DNA of 9,142 nucleotides from Actinomycetes bacterium (GTDB taxonomy: Bacteria > Actinomycetota > Acidimicrobiia > Acidimicrobiales > Palsa-688): positions 1-9,142 of the forward strand of contig JAJZYO010000060.1 of assembly GCA_021798075.1 (NCBI GenBank). Reading direction: 5' to 3'. A model generated the notes under the pieces. The model was not told where the DNA came from, did no database searches, and saw only the letters and a list, made by a program, of their open reading frames with translations. Within the stretch, counting starts at the first letter, position 1, and every line of letters starts with the position of its first letter. The position numbers and the translations under genes were made by a program. Below, in pieces: positions 1-7,161 of this stretch.

Positions 1-21
1 TATACCAGCTGCTAGCAACCC

Positions 22-29
22 GGAAGGGG
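22..29 (+). promoter_or_regulatory. Shine-Dalgarno-like sequence of prs
   Basis: The purine run GGAAGGGG ends directly against the ATG at 30, which is too close for normal initiation there. It lies 9 bases before an in-frame GTG at 39, a normal spacing. This site therefore favours GTG 39 as the prs start, although ATG 30 cannot be excluded. Confidence 0.5.
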
Positions 30-1025
30 ATGGCCCAGGTGGAACTGTTCTCTAAGCACAAGCTGCAGTTCTACGCCGGCCGTTCCCACCCCGTCCTGGC
101 TAGGGCCATAGCCGGGTACCTGGGCGTCGAGGTGGGCGACTGTGAGCTGCTCGACTTCCCAGACGGCGAGGTCCGTGCCCGCTACGGGGACTCGGTACGC
201 GGCGCCGACATGTTCGTCCTCCAGACCCACGCACCCGTCGAGGGCCGATCCGTCAACGACCTCCTGATGGAGCAGTGGGTGATGATCGACGCCGCCAAGC
301 GCGCCTCGGCCAAGCGGATCACGGCGGTTTGCCCCCGCTACGGCTACGGGCGCCAGGACCGCAAGTCACGGGCGCGCGAGCCCATCACCGCCCGGATGGT
401 GGCCGACTTCTTCCGGAGCGCCGGCGCAGAGCGGATCATGACGGTCGACCTGCACGCCGGCCAGGTCCAGGGCTTCTTCGACGGCCCAGTGGACCACCTG
501 ACAGCGACCAACCTGCTCGTGGGCCACTTGCGCCAAGAACTCGAGGGCGAGTTCGTCATGGTCTCCCCCGACACGGGCAGGACCAAGGTGGCCGAGAAGG
601 CGGCCCGCACCGCCGGCGACCTCGACATCGCCTCGGTGTACAAGCGGCGGAGCCGCGAGACGGCGGGCAAGGTCGAGGCGCTCGATGTCATGGGCCACGT
701 GAGGGGCCGGATATGTGTCCTGATCGACGACGAGATCGACACCGCCGGCACCCTGTGCGAAGCGGCCAACCTCCTCTACGAAAAGGGCGCGACCGACGTG
801 TGGGCGGCGGCGACGCACGGCGTCTTCTCGGAGCCTGCCATCGACCGGCTGAAGAACTCCGACATCTCCCACGTGATAGTGACGGACACCGTGCCGCTGC
901 CTCCGGAGAAGCAGCTCGACAAGATCGAGACGGTGTCGGTAGCCCGGACCTTCGCCGACGCCATCCGAGCGGTGTTCGAGGAGGGATCGGTCTCCGAGCT
1001 CTTCGGGGGAGACAATCAGACCTGA
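30..1025 (+). CDS. prs: Ribose-phosphate pyrophosphokinase (PRPP synthetase)
   Basis: Cytoplasmic enzyme making PRPP from ribose 5-phosphate and ATP, the precursor of purines, pyrimidines, histidine, tryptophan and NAD. The 331-residue length and motifs fit the class I family: YGYGRQDRK (104-112), the metal/ATP histidine in VDLHAGQVQGFF (139-150, H142), the catalytic-loop basic run KRR (205-207), and the PRPP-binding loop DDEIDTAGT (233-241). The segment SPDTGRTKVAEK (179-190) resembles actinobacterial enzymes. Residue 235 in the PRPP loop is Glu where family members I know have Ile, Met or Val. The start is given as ATG 30, but GTG 39 (protein starting MELFSKHKL) has better ribosome-binding-site spacing. 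Only 29 bases precede the gene here; in related genomes glmU usually lies upstream, which cannot be seen. Identity is firm; the start is not. Confidence 0.97.
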   Translation: MAQVELFSKHKLQFYAGRSHPVLARAIAGYLGVEVGDCELLDFPDGEVRARYGDSVRGADMFVLQTHAPVEGRSVNDLLMEQWVMIDAAKRASAKRITAVCPRYGYGRQDRKSRAREPITARMVADFFRSAGAERIMTVDLHAGQVQGFFDGPVDHLTATNLLVGHLRQELEGEFVMVSPDTGRTKVAEKAARTAGDLDIASVYKRRSRETAGKVEALDVMGHVRGRICVLIDDEIDTAGTLCEAANLLYEKGATDVWAAATHGVFSEPAIDRLKNSDISHVIVTDTVPLPPEKQLDKIETVSVARTFADAIRAVFEEGSVSELFGGDNQT

Positions 1026-1123
1026 GCCGGGCGCGGCCCCTGAGCGGCTATCCTGGCCCGGCGGCAGGACCGGGTACGCAGGTCTGGGCATGCAGGGCCG
1101 ATGAGAGGAGCGCAAGGGCGACG

Positions 1124-1756
1124 ATGGCAGAGACAACGCTGGTAGCCGAGCAGGGCCGGGCCACGGGTTCGGCCGTCTCGAGGAGGCTGCGCCGGACAGG
1201 GCGCGTCCCGGCGGTCGTCTACGGCCACGGTATGGAGCCGCTCGCCGTGTCCGTGGGCGCGCGCGACCTCCGGGCCGCCCTGGTGCACGGGTCCAACCAG
1301 GTCTTGACCCTCGATGTGGGGGGCGACAAGCACATGGTGCTTGCCCGCCAGCTACAGCGCCACCCTGTCCGTCACACCCTCTCCCACGTGGACTTCCAGG
1401 TCGTGCGCAGCGACGAGGTGGTGGCCGCGGAAGTGCCGATCGTGCTCACGGGCACGGCGACCGAGGTGGAGATGGCACACGGCGTGCTCGAGCACGTTCT
1501 CAGCACCCTTACGGTGCACACCACTCCCGACCGCATCCCGGCCGAGATCCAAGCCGACGTGAGCGCCCTCCAAGTCGGCGCCGCTTTGCGGGTGCGCGAC
1601 CTCGTGCTGCCCGAGGGCGTGACGACCGACATTGACCCCGACGAGGCCGTCGTCGCCGCCGTGGTCACCCGCGCTGCCGAGGTGGCTGTGGCCGAGGCCG
1701 CCGAAGGCGAAGCGCCGGCGGCCGAGGAGACGGCGGCTCCTGCTGAGGAGGGATAA
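1124..1756 (+). CDS. rplY: 50S ribosomal protein L25, long CTC/TL5 form
   Basis: Binds 5S rRNA on the large ribosomal subunit; the long form is also called general stress protein CTC. The 210-residue protein shows the L25 N-terminal domain with RRTGRVPAVVYG (23-34) and the signature HPVRHTLSHVDFQVV (80-94). A TL5-type beta domain follows (about 100-185), including IPAEIQADVSALQVGAALRV (138-157). The tail is Ala/Glu-rich and acidic (about 184-210), typical of the long form. The ATG at 1124 is preceded by AGGAG at 1106-1110 (13 bases away) and AAGGG at 1114-1118 (5 bases away). The same frame stays open far upstream through prs, but that part is only high-GC read-through. It follows prs after 98 bases and abuts pth. 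I see no convincing promoter in the 98-base gap. Confidence 0.95.
   Translation: MAETTLVAEQGRATGSAVSRRLRRTGRVPAVVYGHGMEPLAVSVGARDLRAALVHGSNQVLTLDVGGDKHMVLARQLQRHPVRHTLSHVDFQVVRSDEVVAAEVPIVLTGTATEVEMAHGVLEHVLSTLTVHTTPDRIPAEIQADVSALQVGAALRVRDLVLPEGVTTDIDPDEAVVAAVVTRAAEVAVAEAAEGEAPAAEETAAPAEEG
1745..1752 (+). promoter_or_regulatory. Strong Shine-Dalgarno sequence inside the end of rplY, probably for pth
   Basis: GAGGAGGG is the strongest ribosome-binding-site match in the window. It encodes the last residues of L25. No ATG, GTG or TTG in the pth frame lies at normal spacing after it: the first canonical pth start is GTG 1810, 57 bases on. A CTG at 1762 is 9 bases downstream and in frame; an ATA at 1753 immediately follows it. 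It may be coincidental, since GAG GAG GGA is also the natural coding of the acidic L25 tail. Confidence 0.45.
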
Positions 1757-1809
1757 GCAGCCTGCTCTGGGGCCGCAAATCGGCGGGCACCTCCGGCCCG
1801 GACCTGCTC

Positions 1810-2433
1810 GTGGTCGGCCTCGGCAACCCGGGGCCGCGCTACGCGAAGACCCGTCACAACGTCGGCGCCGACGTCGTCGCGCTGCTAGCGGAGCGCCATG
1901 GTGGACACCTCAGGCAGGGCAAGGAGCTGGCGCTCGAGGCTGAGGTAAGGGTGGGGGACAAGCGCGTGGCCCTCGCCTTCCCCCAGACCTACATGAACGA
2001 GTCCGGCCGTTCCGTGGCACGCCTCGTCCGCCGCTTCAAGGTCGACGACCTCGCCCGTCTCGTGGTGGTCCACGACGAGCTCGACCTGCCGATCGGGGTG
2101 GTCCGGGTGAAGGCGGGCGGGGGGCTCGCCGGCCACAACGGGCTGAAGAGCATAAAAGCCTGGCTCCGGAGCGGCGAGTTCTCGAGGGTCCGGATCGGGA
2201 TCGGCAAGCCACCGGGGGGAAAGGATGCCGGTATCGACCACGTCCTCTCGGCGCCGACCAGGGCCGAACGGGCCAAGCTCCAGGAGGCCGTGTCCACCGC
2301 GGCCGACGCTGTCGAGCTGCTCCTGGCTGAAGGCGTAGCCGCGGCGCAAAACGAGTTCAATTCTCGCCCGGCCGAGGGCCCACCCGCCCCGGGCAGTTCC
2401 CGCCCCGGTAGTTCCCGCTCCGCCGGCGTTTAA
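1810..2433 (+). CDS. pth: Peptidyl-tRNA hydrolase
   Basis: Cytoplasmic esterase that frees tRNA from peptidyl-tRNAs dropped by stalled ribosomes. Numbered from GTG 1810 it has 207 residues. It shows GLGNPGPRY (3-11), the catalytic His in TRHNVGA (H16), QTYMNESG (59-66, N63), VHDELDLP (88-94, D89) and GHNGLKSI (108-115, N110), matching the known active-site His/Asn/Asp/Asn set. The usual ending near NEFN (181-184) is extended by about 23 Pro/Ser/Gly-rich residues containing a duplicated PGSSR. The GTG start is the first canonical one but has no Shine-Dalgarno sequence and trims the first beta strand. The frame is open upstream to 1747 and encodes a plausible lead-in (LLWGRKSAG then DLLVVGLGNPG), so the real start may be CTG 1762 or ATA 1753. 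It lies 10 bases before mfd. Confidence 0.93.
   Translation: MVGLGNPGPRYAKTRHNVGADVVALLAERHGGHLRQGKELALEAEVRVGDKRVALAFPQTYMNESGRSVARLVRRFKVDDLARLVVVHDELDLPIGVVRVKAGGGLAGHNGLKSIKAWLRSGEFSRVRIGIGKPPGGKDAGIDHVLSAPTRAERAKLQEAVSTAADAVELLLAEGVAAAQNEFNSRPAEGPPAPGSSRPGSSRSAGV
2389..2418 (+). repeat. Two tandem 15-bp units in the pth tail
   Basis: The units CCGGGCAGTTCCCGC and CCCGGTAGTTCCCGC differ at two positions and each encodes Pro-Gly-Ser-Ser-Arg. They sit in the poorly conserved C-terminal tail of Pth after the last core motif. A recent small in-frame duplication is the simplest reading. Confidence 0.75.
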
Positions 2434-2443
2434 TGGTGGTGCC

Positions 2444-5400
2444 GTGGCAAGCACCGTACAGCTAGAAGCTCCTAGTTCGCGCCCCTCACACGGGCGGCGC
2501 CCCCTCGCGCCTTTGGTGGGGCGGGCCAACCGCGACCCTGCTCTGGGGGCGTGGGTCGCCGGCGCCGAACGTCTCGTGGCCGTCGCCGAGCCGGCGCAAC
2601 CTTTTGTGGTGGCCGCCCTGGCGGAGGTCTCCGAGAGCCGCCCGGTCGTGGTGGCCATGGCGAGTGCCGCAGCCGCGGAGCGCCTCGCCCGGGAGGTGGG
2701 GGTATGGCTCGGCGAGGAAGAGGTCGCCTTTTTCCCCGCCTGGGAGACCCTGCCTTTCGAACGCGTGAGCCCCGCCCCCGAGACGATGGGCCGCCGCCTC
2801 GAGCTCATGTGGCGCCTGCGCCGCCTGCGCGACGGGGCGCCCGATGCCCAGGTGCCCGCCGTGGTCGTGTCCTCGGTGAGGGCGCTGCTCCAGCGGCTCG
2901 GGCCCCATGTCGAGGACATCGAGCCCGTGGTGGTGGCGCGCGGCGGCCAGGTGGACCAGCAGGAGCTGGTCGGCCGGCTGGCCACGCTCGGCTACCGGCG
3001 CGAGTACCAGGTCGAGCACCGGGGCGAGATGGCCGTGCGGGGGTCGATCGTGGACGTGTTCCCCTCCACTGGGGCCGCTCCCGTGCGGGTCGACCTGTGG
3101 GGGGACGAGGTGGACAGGCTCTCGGAGTTCTCGGTCGCCGACCAGCGCTCGACGAGGGACCTCGACGAGGTCGCCGTTTTCGGCTGCAGGGAACTGCTCC
3201 CGACGCCCGAGGTGCGCGAGCGGGCTGCCCGGCTGATGGAGGACGCGCCTTGGGGGGCGGGTACCTGGGAGCGCCTCGCCGAAGGCCACAGCTTCGACGG
3301 CATGGAGTCGTGGCTGCCCTGGCTGACGGCCGACGAGCACCTGCTCGTGGACCTCTTGCCGGGTGGTGCGAGGGTCGTGCTGGTAGAGCCGGCGAGGATG
3401 CGCCAGCGGGCCACCGAGATCGCCGAAGAGGAGGCAGACCTGGCTGGCGCCCTGGCGGCTACCTGGGGGGCGCAGGGCGAGTTCGCGCGTCTGCACCTCG
3501 ACTTCGACCGGCTCCTCGCCCGGAGCGGCGCGTCGGTGTCGATGATGGTGGCCGTCCCCGAGGGCCCGAAGGTTCCCGTGCTCACCACGCGGGCCTGGAG
3601 CCCGGTGGCGGGCGGCAACGAACGGGTGCTTGCCGAAATTCGTGAGCTCTCCGCCAAGAAGTCGACCGTCGTGGTCTGCGCCGAGACGGAGCCCTCCGCG
3701 TCGAGGCTGTCGACCGCGCTCGCGGGGGAGGCGGTCATCGCCCCAGTAGCGGAAGAAGCCGGCGAGGGGAGCTCGGTCGTGGTCGCCCCGATCGAGCGTG
3801 GCTTTTCCTACCCGAAGCTCGGGTTCGGCGTGCTGGCCGAGGGGGATCTCACCGGGCGGCGGCGGCCGCACCGCGCGCCGCGGCCGCGGGCGGCTGCCCC
3901 CGAGACTTTCTTCACCGACCTGAAAACCGGTGACTACGTGGTCCACTTCCAGCACGGGGTGGCGCGCTTCGGGGGGATGGTGAAACGCTCGATCGCCGGC
4001 GTGGAGCGCGACTACCTGCTCCTCGAGTACCGGGACGGCGACAAGCTCTACGTCCCTTCGGACCAAGTCGATGCTCTCCGGCCTTATACGGGCGGGGAAA
4101 CGCCTTCGCTTTCGCGCTTGGGCGGGAGCGATTGGGCGAGGGCCAAAGAACGCGTGCGCCGGGCGGTGCGCGAGATTGCCCAGGAGCTCGTTTCCCTCTA
4201 CCGGGAGCGGGCTACCTCTCCGGGCCATGCCTTCCCCTCCGACACGCCCTGGCAGGCGGAGATGGAGGAGGCTTTCCCCTACACCGAGACGAGGGACCAG
4301 CTGCGGGCGGTCCAAGACGTGAAAGCCGACATGGAGGCGCCCGTGCCGATGGACCGGCTCGTCTGCGGCGACGTCGGTTTCGGCAAGACCGAGGTGGCGA
4401 TCAGGGCCGCCTTCAAGGCCGTCCAAGACGGCAAGCAAGTGGCCGTGCTCGTCCCTACGACCCTGCTCGCGGCCCAGCATTTGCAGACGTTTTCCGAGCG
4501 TTTCGCTCCCTACCCGCTCAGGGTCGAGATGCTCTCTCGTTTTTTGACCCCGGCCGAGGCGCGAGCGGTCACCGACGGGCTGGCGGACGGCTCCGTCGAC
4601 GTCGTCATCGGCACCCACAAGCTGCTCGGGCCCGACATCAAGTACAAAAACCTCGGCCTTTTGGTGGTTGACGAGGAGCAGCGCTTCGGGGTCAACCACA
4701 AGGAGGCGATAAAAGGGCTCTCCACCGGAGTGGACGTGCTGACCATGACCGCCTCGCCCATACCCCGGACCCTGGAGATGGCGCTCACCGGCATCCGCGA
4801 CCTGTCCCTCATCGCCACTCCTCCGGCCGAGCGCCGGCCGATCCTCACCTATGTAGGCGAGTTCGACGAACGGGCGGTGGCCGAGGCGGTGCGCAGGGAA
4901 CTGTTGCGCGAAGGCCAAGTTTTCTACGTCCACCACCGGGTGCAGGACATCGAAGGGGTGGCGGCGCGGGTGCGCGAGCTCGTACCCGAGGCCCGCGTGG
5001 CCATCGCCAACGGCCAGATGGACGAGGGCCTCTTGGAGAAAGTAGTGCTCGACTTCTGGGAGGGCCGCTACGACGTCCTCGTGTGCACGACGATCATCGA
5101 AGCCGGCATCGACATGCCGACGGTCAACACGCTCGTGGTGGACCGGGCCGACATGCTCGGGCTCGGGCAGCTCCACCAGCTCCGGGGCCGGGTCGGGCGG
5201 GCAGGGCAGCGGGCGTACGCGTACCTCTTCTACCCTCCCGACCGCAAGCTCACCGAGGAGGCCTACGAGCGCCTGCGCACGATCGGCGAGCACACCGAGC
5301 TCGGTTCGGGGTTCAAGATCGCCATGCGGGACCTCGAGATCAGGGGCGCCGGCAACCTCCTCGGCGAAGACCAGTCAGGCCATATCGCAGCCGTTGGCTA

Positions 5401-5998
5401 CGACCTCTACGTGCAGATGGTGAGCGAGGCCGTGGCGGAGGCCAAGGGCGAGACGCTCCGCCCGCCCGCCGAGATCAAGATCGACGTGCCGGTAACGGCC
5501 AACCTCCCCGAAAGTTACGTGGAACGCGAGGATCTCCGCCTGGAGGCCTACCGCCGGCTCGCCACGCTTACGACCCACGAGGAGGTAGAAGATGTGCGCG
5601 CGGAGTGGGAGGACCGCTACGGGCCCTTGCCGCCCGAGGCAGAAGCGCTCCTCGGCATCGCGCACCTCCGGGCCGAGGCGGCCCGGCTCGGCCTGCGGGA
5701 GATCTCCGTCGTGAGCGGGGGCGCCGGCAGCTGGCGGGGTGGCCTCGTGGCTCGTGTGTCCCCGGTGCGGTTGCGGGCGAGCGAGCAGGTGAGGCTCGGG
5801 CGCATCTGGCCCAAGGCCGTCTACAAGGACGACCAGGCCCAGCTGGTCGGCCCGCTCGCGCTGAGCGGCCCGGCGCGTGGTGGCGGCCCCCGCCAATGGG
5901 AAAAGGGCGGGCCCGAGGGACAGGCCGGGCAAAGAGGCGCCGTGACTGACCCGGCCCAAGCCCTGGTTGAAGTGCTCCAGGCACTGGTGCCCGCGTAG
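2444..5998 (+). CDS. mfd: Transcription-repair coupling factor Mfd
   Basis: ATP-driven DNA translocase that pushes or removes RNA polymerase stalled at lesions and recruits UvrA for nucleotide excision repair. The 1184 residues show the full domain order. A UvrB-like N-terminal region comes first (FPAWETLPFERVSP; YRREYQVEHRGEMAVRG at 184-200). The CarD-like RNA-polymerase-interacting domain covers about 489-565 (from FFTDLKTGDYVVHFQHGVARF). The RecG-like helicase follows, with Walker A GDVGFGKT (642-649, K648), DEEQ box (743-746), TMTASPIPRT (767-776) and QLRGRVGR (912-919), then a TRG segment and a C-terminal domain. The linker before the polymerase-binding domain is Arg/Pro-rich. A Gly/Pro/Gln-rich stretch (about 1141-1164) precedes the last helix. 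GTG 2444 is the first start after the pth stop and lacks a clear Shine-Dalgarno sequence, so coupling to pth is likely. Confidence 0.98.
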   Translation: MASTVQLEAPSSRPSHGRRPLAPLVGRANRDPALGAWVAGAERLVAVAEPAQPFVVAALAEVSESRPVVVAMASAAAAERLAREVGVWLGEEEVAFFPAWETLPFERVSPAPETMGRRLELMWRLRRLRDGAPDAQVPAVVVSSVRALLQRLGPHVEDIEPVVVARGGQVDQQELVGRLATLGYRREYQVEHRGEMAVRGSIVDVFPSTGAAPVRVDLWGDEVDRLSEFSVADQRSTRDLDEVAVFGCRELLPTPEVRERAARLMEDAPWGAGTWERLAEGHSFDGMESWLPWLTADEHLLVDLLPGGARVVLVEPARMRQRATEIAEEEADLAGALAATWGAQGEFARLHLDFDRLLARSGASVSMMVAVPEGPKVPVLTTRAWSPVAGGNERVLAEIRELSAKKSTVVVCAETEPSASRLSTALAGEAVIAPVAEEAGEGSSVVVAPIERGFSYPKLGFGVLAEGDLTGRRRPHRAPRPRAAAPETFFTDLKTGDYVVHFQHGVARFGGMVKRSIAGVERDYLLLEYRDGDKLYVPSDQVDALRPYTGGETPSLSRLGGSDWARAKERVRRAVREIAQELVSLYRERATSPGHAFPSDTPWQAEMEEAFPYTETRDQLRAVQDVKADMEAPVPMDRLVCGDVGFGKTEVAIRAAFKAVQDGKQVAVLVPTTLLAAQHLQTFSERFAPYPLRVEMLSRFLTPAEARAVTDGLADGSVDVVIGTHKLLGPDIKYKNLGLLVVDEEQRFGVNHKEAIKGLSTGVDVLTMTASPIPRTLEMALTGIRDLSLIATPPAERRPILTYVGEFDERAVAEAVRRELLREGQVFYVHHRVQDIEGVAARVRELVPEARVAIANGQMDEGLLEKVVLDFWEGRYDVLVCTTIIEAGIDMPTVNTLVVDRADMLGLGQLHQLRGRVGRAGQRAYAYLFYPPDRKLTEEAYERLRTIGEHTELGSGFKIAMRDLEIRGAGNLLGEDQSGHIAAVGYDLYVQMVSEAVAEAKGETLRPPAEIKIDVPVTANLPESYVEREDLRLEAYRRLATLTTHEEVEDVRAEWEDRYGPLPPEAEALLGIAHLRAEAARLGLREISVVSGGAGSWRGGLVARVSPVRLRASEQVRLGRIWPKAVYKDDQAQLVGPLALSGPARGGGPRQWEKGGPEGQAGQRGAVTDPAQALVEVLQALVPA

Positions 5999-6062
5999 GC
6001 TCGTGGGAGTGAGACGCGACCAGTTGAGCCTCGCCCGCACCGGGTTGCTCCCCGGCAAGTCG

Positions 6063-7145
6063 ATGTCCAAGCCAATGTCATTGCGCAGCTTGCGCCGGCC
6101 CGGAGCCAAGCCGCTCGCCGGGGCTGGCCTCTGCGCCGTCGTTGCCGGCGCCCTCTTGTCCGGTTGCGGCACGGCCCCTTACGCAGCGACCGTAAATGGG
6201 GAGGCGATATCGGTGCAGGAGCTCGCCGCCGAGGCGCGCCATTGGGCGTCGAGCCCCGCGTTCGTCAAGTACCAAGACGCCCAGTTCCTCGCCCAGGAGG
6301 CTCAGGCCCAGGCGCAGGGCCAGACCAATGTCCCCAACAACACCGTCGAGGGCAACGGGACCGGCCCCAACGTCTACGGGATGTACTGGACGACCCTTCA
6401 GCTCTCCGACATGATCACTGCGGTCGCGCTCCACCAGTACCTGGCCGCACGGTCCAACCTCCCGACGACGACCCAGGTCGCGGCGGCGTGGTCGGCCGAG
6501 TGGGCCAACGACCCGACGATCTGGTCCGAGGTTGGCCAAGCCGCGCGGACCAGCGGTGCTACCTACGATGCCTACCGCGCCCAAGTGCTCCCCCTGGGCA
6601 ACGCCAAGGCCGACGCTCAGTTCTACGCCGCGCACAAAGCCTACTTTTGGACTTCGGTCTGTCTCTTGGAGGACGACGTGGCCGTGTCGGGACGGGGTGG
6701 GACCGTCAATATGGCTGCCAGCCGCTCGCAGGCCGAGCACGTCGCCGCTCAGCTCACCGCCAATCCCTCTGCCCCGCCGGCCTCGGTCTCGGGAGGAAGC
6801 CGCTACTGCCTCTCGCCCGAGCAGCTCCTGGAGCGGCGGGCCGGCTTCGAGGCCAAGGTCAATTCGCTCGCCCCCGGGCATGTCGCCTTGTTGCGCGAGA
6901 ACTGGGGTTACAGGGTCCTCCTGGTCACCAGCCGCAGCCAAATCCCCTACAGCCGTGCCATTGCCGGGGACATCGAGGTCGTGACCACCGCCGGCGGCGC
7001 GCAAGGGCAGCCGAACAGCGAGTCGCGCATCATCGGTGTCCTGAAAGCCGCCCGCGTCCGGGTCAACCCGGCCTTCGGCTCCTGGGCGGCCAACCTGCCC
7101 TCGCCCTACGCCCCGCAGGTCCTGCCCCCCGGCGCCCACGCCTGA
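6063..7145 (+). CDS. Predicted SurA/parvulin-like lipoprotein, probably not an active isomerase
   Basis: With ATG 6063 the protein has 360 residues and a lipoprotein signal: basic n-region, hydrophobic stretch (about 18-32) and lipobox LSGC with acceptor Cys35, so it should be anchored on the outer face of the membrane. After it, AATVNGEAISVQELAAEA resembles the SurA N-terminal chaperone domain, followed by helical, Gln/Ala-rich sequence. A region at about 195-295 looks like a parvulin fold: YFWTSVCLL, a helix, then FEAKVNSLAPGHVALLRENWGYRVLLVTSR. Both family histidines seem replaced (by eye Cys200 and Arg284), so catalysis is doubtful. Cys200 and Cys249 could form a disulfide. Alternative starts are GTG 6003, GTG 6009 and ATG 6075; none has a strong ribosome-binding site. 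It lies 64 bases after mfd and 16 before mazG. Function is inferred as secretion or folding chaperone. Confidence 0.8.
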   Translation: MSKPMSLRSLRRPGAKPLAGAGLCAVVAGALLSGCGTAPYAATVNGEAISVQELAAEARHWASSPAFVKYQDAQFLAQEAQAQAQGQTNVPNNTVEGNGTGPNVYGMYWTTLQLSDMITAVALHQYLAARSNLPTTTQVAAAWSAEWANDPTIWSEVGQAARTSGATYDAYRAQVLPLGNAKADAQFYAAHKAYFWTSVCLLEDDVAVSGRGGTVNMAASRSQAEHVAAQLTANPSAPPASVSGGSRYCLSPEQLLERRAGFEAKVNSLAPGHVALLRENWGYRVLLVTSRSQIPYSRAIAGDIEVVTTAGGAQGQPNSESRIIGVLKAARVRVNPAFGSWAANLPSPYAPQVLPPGAHA

Positions 7146-7161
7146 GACCTGTTCGGAGAGC

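Noticed and set aside
1..6. TATACC as a -10 element of prs
   Set aside because: Sequence upstream is outside the window, so no -35 can be judged, and the last base does not fit the TANNNT pattern.
1049..1054. TATCCT as a -10 element before rplY
   Set aside because: No recognisable -35 element at about 17 bases upstream; a six-base match alone is not enough.
366..1136. A 256-codon - strand open frame opposite prs
   Set aside because: Antisense shadow of a well-supported gene; no recognisable motif, composition typical of reverse high-GC frames.
2433..2465. Ten-codon frame starting with ATG that overlaps the pth stop (TAATG) and the mfd start
   Set aside because: The encoded peptide (MVVPWQAPYS) has no regulatory feature and no strong ribosome-binding site; most likely chance, although coupling through it to mfd cannot be excluded.
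2486..5293. A 935-codon open frame on the - strand opposite mfd
   Set aside because: It lies wholly across Mfd, whose motifs are unmistakable. High-GC genes commonly leave long open antisense frames, and the translation shows only Arg/His/Pro/Gly-rich composition with no domain.
6040..6055. Hairpin CCGGG...CCCGG after mfd as a terminator
   Set aside because: Stem of only 5 bp, no following T-run, and it lies just before the likely start of the lipoprotein gene in a probable operon.
5967..6062. Longer N-terminus of the lipoprotein from ATG 5967, inside the end of mfd
   Set aside because: It would place 32 extra Arg-rich residues before a well-formed lipoprotein signal and overlap mfd by 32 bases; starts after the mfd stop fit better.
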